From Kangiella sp. (GTDB taxonomy: Bacteria; Pseudomonadota; Gammaproteobacteria; Enterobacterales; Kangiellaceae): a stretch of DNA of 7,804 nt. Positions 1-5,849 of the stretch are shown one piece after another (positions within the stretch are counted from its first letter, which is position 1; every line of letters starts with the position of its first letter). The stretch covers positions 1-7,804 of the forward strand of contig JAPHRL010000243.1 in NCBI GenBank assembly GCA_026195755.1. The letters are read 5' to 3'. Under the pieces are notes generated by a model. The model did not search any database. It worked only from the letters and a program-made list of their open reading frames with translations, and was not told where the DNA came from. The translations under genes and the position numbers were made by a program.

Positions 1-98
1 ACGCGATCCACCAACCAGGGTTGCTCCACCACGCCAGCGGGTATTTGTTGAAAGGCGATTTCCAGCTCGTAAAGGGCCTCATCCCGCCCCTCGTCCAC
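1..98 (-). CDS. Possible foreign coding fragment running off the left edge
   Basis: On the minus strand a frame is open from just after a TAA at 126-128 to the left edge, with a GTG at 98-96 as one possible start. It reads naturally as protein, for example ALYELEIAFQQIPAGVVEQ. Of its 32 codons from the GTG, about half begin with G and about 69% end in G or C, a pattern typical of real coding sequence in a G+C-rich genome. Bases 1-120 are about 62% G+C, against about 50% in the next 60 bases and less further on. I do not recognise the protein and see no good ribosome binding site. It may be the end of a join with other DNA rather than a gene that starts here, in which case its true 5' part is not in the window. 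Confidence 0.3.
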   Translation of the reverse strand, partial: MDEGRDEALYELEIAFQQIPAGVVEQPWLVDR

Positions 99-2819
99 TC
101 GCGGCGCTTGACTGGTTGGGCCGCCTTAGCCAGCGAGTATGGTCTGATTACCCTTGACGAAAAGAACCTGGCTGAAATGGCGCAAGCCGCGCGAGACAAT
201 GATAAAGACCTGATGGCAGTTGCTATCTATGACCAGAATAATCGCATCCTGGCATCGGTCGGCTCAGCGGAAATGCTGAGTGTTATGAGCATTGATAATC
301 CCTACTCTTTGGCCAAATCAGGCTCTTCCAACAATTTGATGCGCTTCGCGCATACAGCAGAAAGCGAGCAAGGGAAATTATTCTACGCACCCATCATTTC
401 TAAGTTCCCAGAAACCTATGAATCTTGGCAGAACTATAGTCAGGCCAATGCTCAACTTTTAGGTTATGTTACGGTCATGATGACAGACGAATTTTCTGCT
501 ATCAGTCGTTACAACACCATCCTTACGACTCTTTTCATTACCTTAATCGGACTACTCATTGGAGGCTTTTTAGCACGAAGAATGTCGATGAGCGTGACCA
601 CACCAATTGAAAAGATGGTAGAAGGCATTAACCGCATCAAAGATGGTCGCCTTGATACGCGACTCGAATCTGAAGCCAATGCAGAATTGTTAACACTGCA
701 AGAAGGTATCAACCTTATGGCTGAAAATATGGAGCATAATCAAGAAGAGCTACAGTTGGCTGTTGATCAGGCTACTGAAGATTTACGTGAAACTCTAGAA
801 ACGCTCGAAGTTAACAACCTTGAACTGGATATTGCACGACGCCAAGCGCTCGAAGCAAGCAGGGTTAAAACTGAGTTCCTGGCTAATATGAGCCACGAAA
901 TCCGAACTCCAATGAATGGCGTTATTGGTTTTACTGAATTATTACTAAAAACTGAACTTAACAATAAACAAAAAGACTTCCTATTTGATATTAAACGCTC
1001 CGCTACCAGCTTGTTATCAATTATTGATGATATTCTCGATTACTCCAAAATTGAGGCTGGGAAAATGTCCTTTGAGCGTTATCCATTTGATTTACGCGAA
1101 TGTGTCGATGACATTTTCAGAATGTTAGGCCCTAATGCTAATAAAAAAGGCATCGAACTGGTTTCATTAATTTATTCAGATGTGCCCAAAGCTCTATTAG
1201 GCGACCCGATTCGAATCAAACAGATCATTACTAACCTACTCAATAATGCCATTAAATTTACCAAGTCCGGCAGTGTTGAGCTTTATGCAGAAGTTGAGTC
1301 TGAAAACAAAAAAGGACTGAAGCTTAAAGTTCAGGTTAAAGACTCTGGCATTGGCCTGACACAAGACCAGCAACGCAACCTGTTTAAAGCCTTTAGTCAG
1401 GCTGACAGTTCAACAAAACGCGAGTTTGGTGGCACAGGTTTGGGGCTGGTTATCTCGAAATCGCTAGTTGAAAAGATGGGCGGTAACATTGGCGTGAGCA
1501 GCACTCCGGGTGACGGCTCAACTTTCTGGTTTACTCTGCAATGCGAGCGAACTGATGCTTTACCTGAGGATGGACTCACTGGCGAGTTCCTGGCGAATAA
1601 ATCGGTCCTTGTGTTCGATCCCCACCCCTCCACTCGCTTATCCATTACTCAGATCCTTGAAGAGTGGAGTATGCTGGTGCGTTCCTTTGATAAAATTGAT
1701 GACCTAATGACAGAAATCGATCTCTACAGTCAAAGTGGCAAAAGCATAGAACTGATTATTATTGGCGGTCAACGCTTCCGTCGCCGTCAGCAGCAGTTGG
1801 AATACATTTGCAACAAAGCACAAACCCAACTTTACTGCCCTGTCATCACTTTCACAACAGCCGGCAACGCCGACTTCCTAGAACATATGCATTCCATCGG
1901 AGTCAGTCGTGCAATGACCAAGCCAGTGACTCATCGCGCGCTCTATAACTCGCTGATAGAATTATTAAAGACTCCTGTTGCTCATTCAGATAAAGAGCCC
2001 TCTAAAACCACCATTGGTGATGCAAAATTGCTCAAGGATATATATGTGCTGGCCGTTGATGACAACCCGTCCAACTTGCGGTTAGTAACCACACTGCTAC
2101 AGGATATGAATATAAAAGTGGATGCAGCAGAAGGTGGTATCCAGGCCGTGTCCTTAAGTAAAAATAAGGTCTACGATGCTATTTTAATGGATATTCAAAT
2201 GCCTGAAATGGATGGCCTGGAAGCAACTCGCACCATTCGTGCCAATCGCACGAACCTCAACACACCAATCATTGCATTAACGGCTCATGCCATGGCTAGC
2301 GAACGCGAACAACTCTTAGAGGCAGGTATGGATGACTACATGACCAAACCCGTTTCTGAACAGGCATTGGTTAATTTGTTGCTCAAATGGACCCAGGCGG
2401 CTTCTGATATCAATCCAACCAAAACAGAAGAGCAAGAGCTTGAAGAAAGCAATCTGGATCAATCACTGGATTGGAGCCTAAGTTTAAAGTTAGCTAATAA
2501 CAATGAGCAGCTGGCTCTTGATATGTTAAAAATGTTAGTGGACTCAAACTTTGAAACTGGCCGTAATATCCACGCGGCTTATCAGGCGCAAGATTTTGAT
2601 CAATTATTACAGCACGTACATAAATTACATGGCGCCAGTTGCTACGTCGGCACACCAAAGCTAAAACACTTCAGCAATGTTTATGAGACTCGCCTCAAAA
2701 AAGAACAATACAATAAGCTTGATGAATTACATGGACAGTTATTGGCCGAGCTGGAGATTATCAACAAAGAAGCGGAACGCTTTTTAAAACCTGAAGAGCC
2801 AGAACATTCGAATAGTTAA
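3..2819 (+). CDS. barA: BarA/GacS-type hybrid sensor histidine kinase (5' end missing or replaced)
   Basis: Tripartite membrane sensor kinase that, in its family, phosphorylates the response regulator UvrY/GacA and so drives the Csr/Rsm small RNAs. The frame is open from the left edge; numbering here starts at an in-frame TTG at 21, which I do not believe is the true start. Visible in order: sensor region about 35-160; one membrane helix about 165-186; HAMP about 187-240; coiled linker; HisKA with SHEIRTP, phospho-His292; ATPase with N-box Asn409, DSGIG at 441 and GGTGLGL at 470; a degenerate receiver about 525-650; an intact receiver (D680, D681, phospho-Asp724 in MDIQMP, T754, K776); and a C-terminal Hpt with HKLHGASCYVG, phospho-His867. 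Similarity to E. coli BarA is clear from about residue 34 (LASEYG) to the end, but the first membrane helix is absent and residues before 34 look unrelated. Stop TAA is followed by a terminator. Identity is firm; the 5' end is not. Confidence 0.93.
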   Translation, partial: AIHQPGLLHHASGYLLKGDFQLVKGLIPPLVHSRRLTGWAALASEYGLITLDEKNLAEMAQAARDNDKDLMAVAIYDQNNRILASVGSAEMLSVMSIDNPYSLAKSGSSNNLMRFAHTAESEQGKLFYAPIISKFPETYESWQNYSQANAQLLGYVTVMMTDEFSAISRYNTILTTLFITLIGLLIGGFLARRMSMSVTTPIEKMVEGINRIKDGRLDTRLESEANAELLTLQEGINLMAENMEHNQEELQLAVDQATEDLRETLETLEVNNLELDIARRQALEASRVKTEFLANMSHEIRTPMNGVIGFTELLLKTELNNKQKDFLFDIKRSATSLLSIIDDILDYSKIEAGKMSFERYPFDLRECVDDIFRMLGPNANKKGIELVSLIYSDVPKALLGDPIRIKQIITNLLNNAIKFTKSGSVELYAEVESENKKGLKLKVQVKDSGIGLTQDQQRNLFKAFSQADSSTKREFGGTGLGLVISKSLVEKMGGNIGVSSTPGDGSTFWFTLQCERTDALPEDGLTGEFLANKSVLVFDPHPSTRLSITQILEEWSMLVRSFDKIDDLMTEIDLYSQSGKSIELIIIGGQRFRRRQQQLEYICNKAQTQLYCPVITFTTAGNADFLEHMHSIGVSRAMTKPVTHRALYNSLIELLKTPVAHSDKEPSKTTIGDAKLLKDIYVLAVDDNPSNLRLVTTLLQDMNIKVDAAEGGIQAVSLSKNKVYDAILMDIQMPEMDGLEATRTIRANRTNLNTPIIALTAHAMASEREQLLEAGMDDYMTKPVSEQALVNLLLKWTQAASDINPTKTEEQELEESNLDQSLDWSLSLKLANNNEQLALDMLKMLVDSNFETGRNIHAAYQAQDFDQLLQHVHKLHGASCYVGTPKLKHFSNVYETRLKKEQYNKLDELHGQLLAELEIINKEAERFLKPEEPEHSNS

Positions 2820-2832
2820 AGGCTGAAAATAC

Positions 2833-2858
2833 AAAGGGACTATGCAGTCCCTTTTTTT
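2833..2858. terminator. Rho-independent terminator between barA and mtaB, likely bidirectional
   Basis: An 8-bp perfect stem, AAAGGGAC at 2833-2840 and GTCCCTTT at 2847-2854, encloses a 6-base loop (TATGCA). On the plus strand it runs into a tract of seven T (2852-2858), which suits barA 14 bases upstream. On the minus strand the same stem is followed by TGTATTTT, a weaker U-rich tail that could end mtaB transcripts. The mtaB stop codon (2859-2857) lies inside the T tract, so the mtaB coding region ends right at the foot of the hairpin. Confidence 0.85.
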
Positions 2859-4200
2859 ATGCGATAGTTTTAACCTGGATGGTGGGAGATTCCTGAGATG
2901 GGACTTCATCAACTATCGTTCCATTCAAGTAACCATTTTCTGTATCGACACTATCGATCTTGGTACTCAAAATACAACGCTCAGGACTTAAACCTGCGGG
3001 CACCTCTACAGCAATTTTATGATAGTTTGGGGTATAGCCAAAATATCTCTGATGACCATCTTCAGTAAATTGATTTGAGCTTTCCCAAAGCACTGGAACG
3101 ACCAACCCCACTTGGCGCTCAAGTTCTTCTATTTTTAGCTGAGCAGCTAACTGGTGCAGTCTATGGCTACGCTCTTTCTTAATCTCTTTACTGATTTTAC
3201 CCGGTAGTCGAGCGGCTTTAGTACCCTCACGATCGGAGTAAGTAAAAATATGAATATGGCCAAACCCGACTGCTTCAATGTACTGCATGGTTTGTTCGAA
3301 CTCTTCATCGGTCTCGCCAGGAAAACCGACAATCACATCCGTGGTCACATTGAAGCCTGCAACTTGCGCCCTTGCCTGCCGGACTAGCTCGCCAAACGAG
3401 GAGGTTTTACAGCGACGAGACATCCGTCTAAGAACAGTATCAGCCCCACTTTGTATGGGTAAATGCATGTGTGGCATCAATCTAGGGTTAGCAAACAACT
3501 CAAAAAAGTTTTCACCCAGGTCCCATGGTTCAACAGATGCGAATCGAATGCGTGGCATATCAGTTTCGTGCAGTATAGTTTCCACTAACTCATATAAGCT
3601 TGAATCTAAATCAGAGCCATAACCACCAACATGAACACCTGCTAACACAATTTCCTGCACACCTTCTGCATGCAACTGATTCACTTCATCCACTAAATCC
3701 TGAATGGTTCGACTACGCTCTTCGCCGCGCGCCACTGTCACGATGCAATAGGTGCAGCGATAGCGACAGCCGTCTTGGATTTTAATAAAAGCTCGCTCGC
3801 GATTACGCGCAAATAAGGCGCTCTCTCCTGGCTCAGTGGCAAACTCTGGCATCGCAGGGATATCAAGAAGTTGCTTGGCTTGTTCTACCAAAGCATCTTT
3901 ATCTTCATTCGCAACCACAAGATCAACACCCATAATCTGAGCAACTTCTTCAGGCTCTAATGAAGCATAACAACCTGTGACAACCTTGCGAGCTTGTGGA
4001 TTGGCGCGATGGAAACGGCGCACTGTTTGACGGGATTTACGTGCAGCTTCGGCGGTTACTGCACAGGTATTTAATACAATTAAATCCGCATCATCGACTT
4101 CTGATGTCAAAGACAAGCCCAAGCGCTGGAATGAATTCGCCCAGTTTTGGAGCTCCGCCTCATTCAGCCGACACCCTAATGCACTTAAATGTACCTGCAT
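2857..4200 (-). CDS. mtaB: tRNA t6A37 methylthiotransferase MtaB-like (radical SAM)
   Basis: Methylthiotransferase expected to convert t6A37 to ms2t6A next to the anticodon of ANN-decoding tRNAs, using two iron-sulfur clusters and S-adenosylmethionine, in the cytoplasm. I chose the ATG at 4200 (447 residues) because MQVHLSALGC matches the family's usual beginning and AGG sits 5 bases upstream; a TTG at 4239 would add 13 residues with no family likeness. The N-terminal UPF0004 domain has Cys10, Cys46 and Cys77. The radical-SAM core has C145-x3-C149-x2-C152 (DGCRYRCTYC), with LAGVHVGGYG at about 187 and VGFPGET at about 291 also typical. About 375-435 fits a TRAM-like RNA-binding tail. Short length and absence of MiaB-specific features favour MtaB over MiaB or RimO, but these paralogues are close and substrate is inferred. 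It is separated from mscS upstream by a terminator, so it should have its own promoter. Confidence 0.88.
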   Translation of the reverse strand: MQVHLSALGCRLNEAELQNWANSFQRLGLSLTSEVDDADLIVLNTCAVTAEAARKSRQTVRRFHRANPQARKVVTGCYASLEPEEVAQIMGVDLVVANEDKDALVEQAKQLLDIPAMPEFATEPGESALFARNRERAFIKIQDGCRYRCTYCIVTVARGEERSRTIQDLVDEVNQLHAEGVQEIVLAGVHVGGYGSDLDSSLYELVETILHETDMPRIRFASVEPWDLGENFFELFANPRLMPHMHLPIQSGADTVLRRMSRRCKTSSFGELVRQARAQVAGFNVTTDVIVGFPGETDEEFEQTMQYIEAVGFGHIHIFTYSDREGTKAARLPGKISKEIKKERSHRLHQLAAQLKIEELERQVGLVVPVLWESSNQFTEDGHQRYFGYTPNYHKIAVEVPAGLSPERCILSTKIDSVDTENGYLNGTIVDEVPSQESPTIQVKTIA

Positions 4201-4250
4201 AAACACCTGTCTCGTATTACTCACTGTGGCAGAGAACAAACATCTCTAGG

Positions 4251-4256
4251 CCTATA
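4251..4256 (-). promoter_or_regulatory. Weak candidate -10 element for mtaB
   Basis: Read on the minus strand, TATAGG (4256-4251) matches four of six positions of the -10 consensus and would place the transcript start about 44 bases before the mtaB ATG. TGTACA 15 bases upstream is a poor, rather close -35 candidate. A promoter somewhere between 4201 and 4330 is required by the mscS terminator, but this particular assignment is weak. Confidence 0.25.
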
Positions 4257-4306
4257 AAATTGGGCGCTAATTGTACAGTTTCTAGCCGTTATTGGCACCC
4301 TATTTT

Positions 4307-4326
4307 CCATGAGATTTCCTTCATGG
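4307..4326. repeat. Short inverted repeat upstream of mtaB
   Basis: CCATGA (4307-4312) and TCATGG (4321-4326) are exact inverted repeats separated by 8 bases. They lie between the mscS terminator and the likely mtaB promoter region, so an operator is possible. The arms are only 6 bp and chance occurrence is quite likely; no known binding site is recognised. Confidence 0.25.
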
Positions 4327-4330
4327 CATT

Positions 4331-4355
4331 AAAAAAGGCGTCCTAAGACGCCTTT
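4331..4355 (-). terminator. Rho-independent terminator of mscS
   Basis: Perfect 9-bp stem, AAAGGCGTC (4334-4342) and GACGCCTTT (4347-4355), with a 4-base loop. On the minus strand it is followed by further T residues (complement of the A run beginning at 4331), the classical arrangement. It lies 18 bases past the mscS stop codon and isolates mscS from mtaB. Confidence 0.9.
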
Positions 4356-4372
4356 GATATTCAATAAATGGT

Positions 4373-5212
4373 CTATTTTTCAACAGTATGCAAATGCACA
4401 TCTCGTTGAGGATAGGGGATACTGATATTGTTGGCATCTAATGCTTTCTTAATAGCTTCGAGGTTTTCAAAATAAACTCCCCAGTAATCAGCACCGTTAG
4501 CCCATACACGAAGCGTGAAATTAACCGAGCTATCAGCTAGTGCAGACACTGCTATAAAAGGAGCAGGCTCTTTATGAATACGGTCGTCTTTAGCGATAAC
4601 CGCTAGTATCACATCTCGGGCAGTATCAATATCATCGTCATAGCCAATCCCAATTGTAAAGTCGACACGACGAGTGGGCTGTGTGCTGTAGTTAATCATT
4701 GAGCCGGTAGAAATAGGTGAATTTGGAATGATGATGGTCTTATTGTCTGGAGTCGTCAGAATGGTATTGAAAATCTGAATCTCTTTGACCGTTCCTGAAT
4801 GCCCCTGCATTTCAACATAATCTCCAACTCGATATGGACGTATAATCAATAAAATAACGCCTCCCGCGAAATTTTGCAGGGTACCAGACAAAGCTAAACC
4901 AATCGCTAAACCGGCAGCACCAAGCATCGCAACGAATGTTGTCATTTGAATGCCGAGCATACCAATAACAGTGATGACCAGCGCAGCTTTGAGCAAAATA
5001 CCTATCAAGCTAACCAGGAAACGCTGTAAAGTGACATCGAAATTTTTCTTTTGAAAGCCTTTACGAACGGCATTGACGATCATGCGAATAATGATCAAAC
5101 CGATGACCAGCACTACCAGCGCTGATATCACTTTTGGCGCATAATCGAGCATTACTTGCCAACTGCTTTCAGCAAAACTTGTCAACTGCTCTGTGTCCAC
5201 GGGTAATTGCAT
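4373..5212 (-). CDS. mscS: Small-conductance mechanosensitive channel MscS
   Basis: Inner-membrane channel that opens under membrane tension and releases solutes during hypo-osmotic shock; the family works as a homoheptamer. The 279-residue length is close to E. coli MscS (286). Three membrane helices are visible at about 24-46, 62-86 and 91-124. The third is the glycine/alanine-rich pore helix (LGAAGLAIGLALSG, followed by TLQNFAGGV), matching the E. coli pacing of small and leucine residues, with Ser109 where E. coli has Gln112. The beta domain follows (RPYRVGDYVE, IFNT, IIPNS at about 124-165), then the alpha/beta vestibule ending in SIPYPQRDVHL. The ATG is supported by a good ribosome binding site, AAGAGG at 5223-5218, five bases upstream. 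Stop is TAG. It is monocistronic by layout: a terminator downstream and a divergent gene upstream. Confidence 0.96.
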   Translation of the reverse strand: MQLPVDTEQLTSFAESSWQVMLDYAPKVISALVVLVIGLIIIRMIVNAVRKGFQKKNFDVTLQRFLVSLIGILLKAALVITVIGMLGIQMTTFVAMLGAAGLAIGLALSGTLQNFAGGVILLIIRPYRVGDYVEMQGHSGTVKEIQIFNTILTTPDNKTIIIPNSPISTGSMINYSTQPTRRVDFTIGIGYDDDIDTARDVILAVIAKDDRIHKEPAPFIAVSALADSSVNFTLRVWANGADYWGVYFENLEAIKKALDANNISIPYPQRDVHLHTVEK

Positions 5213-5404
5213 GTTAACCTCTTGATTTCAAAATTATTAATTACTGCGATACATTCTATAGAAGTCCATGAATAGATTCTAACTTAAGGTAAAAATTTTA
5301 CATAAACGTCACGAATTCAGCAAAAGTTCAGACTATTACTAGTATCACTGTTAGTGACGTGCAAAAATCAACCAACACTGCGAACCATTTAAGGACAACA
5401 GTAT
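5213..5404. promoter_or_regulatory. Divergent control region between mscS and the lipoprotein gene
   Basis: This A+T-rich 192-bp spacer must hold the promoters of both flanking genes. For mscS (minus strand) a TATAGA near 5261-5256 is a possible -10 with only a poor -35. For the lipoprotein gene no convincing -10/-35 pair is seen. Two symmetric elements stand out: a perfect 13-base palindrome TCACT-GTT-AGTGA at 5345-5357, and an inverted repeat ACGTCAC (5306-5312) with GTGACGT (5354-5360), whose right arm overlaps the palindrome. Either could be a regulator site; neither matches one I recognise. The lipoprotein ribosome binding site AAGGA is at 5391-5395, nine bases before its ATG. Confidence 0.45.
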
Positions 5405-5815
5405 ATGTATAAGCAAACTTCACTCCTATTGGCAGGATTTGCCATGTTAAGTTTATCCGCCTGTAGTACCGTTCAACCTGCAGAAGTTGACAGTAAGCTA
5501 ACAGCTTGGCAAGGCGCGGATATTGAAACGATTATTCAAACTTGGGGGCTACCAACAGGTGAGCAACAAGTTAATGATTTGACCTATGCGGAATGGAATA
5601 CCAGGGACATCAAAAATAAGCCCTCTATGCGGGTCGGGGTCGGTGGCTTTGGTGGCAACTTCTTTGGCAGTATTGGCACCACTTTGTTTGGTGGTCGTAA
5701 AGAAGTTCACTGTCGGGTGCAAGTGGGTTATAACCAGGAAGGTCGTGTCGTGGCGTCTAACTGGACCGGAGATGCTGAAGCTTGCGACGCAGCTATCCCT
5801 GAGCGAAAGTCCTGA
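5405..5815 (+). CDS. Small predicted lipoprotein of unknown function
   Basis: A 136-residue protein with a lipoprotein signal: a positively charged start (MYKQ), a hydrophobic core and the lipobox LSAC with Cys20 as the lipidated residue. Serine follows the cysteine, so the Lol rule predicts outer-membrane sorting. The mature part is about 117 residues. Residues 38-66 (IETIIQTWGLPTGE ... YAEWNT) resemble the helix-turn and strand pattern seen in small lipoproteins such as the SmpA/BamE group, but the likeness is weak and I do not assign it there. A glycine-rich stretch at about 77-97 (GVGGFGGNFFGSIGTTLFGG) follows, then two cysteines in CRVQVGY and EACDAA that could form a disulfide in the periplasm. 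The start is backed by AAGGA nine bases upstream. It ends in tandem stops TGA TAA and converges on recJ with no clear terminator between. Function unknown. Confidence 0.85.
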   Translation: MYKQTSLLLAGFAMLSLSACSTVQPAEVDSKLTAWQGADIETIIQTWGLPTGEQQVNDLTYAEWNTRDIKNKPSMRVGVGGFGGNFFGSIGTTLFGGRKEVHCRVQVGYNQEGRVVASNWTGDAEACDAAIPERKS

Positions 5816-5849
5816 TAAGAGTCAACTTCTATTTAGAGGCATATCAGAC

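Noticed and set aside
3278..3622. A 114-codon plus-strand open frame opposite mtaB
   Set aside because: It lies wholly within a well-supported gene on the other strand, has a cysteine- and serine-rich composition typical of an antisense reading, and has no good ribosome binding site.
4201..4239. An earlier TTG start for mtaB at 4239 adding 13 residues
   Set aside because: The added residues have no family likeness, and the ATG at 4200 gives the usual MtaB/MiaB beginning with AGG five bases upstream.
4201..5212. mscS and mtaB as a two-gene operon, since they run in the same direction
   Set aside because: A strong 9-bp hairpin with a T tract at 4331-4355 separates them, and the spacer is 172 bases long.
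5816..5849. A terminator between the convergent lipoprotein and recJ genes
   Set aside because: Only a 5-bp GAGTC/GACTC pairing over a long loop is seen, with no T tract on either strand.
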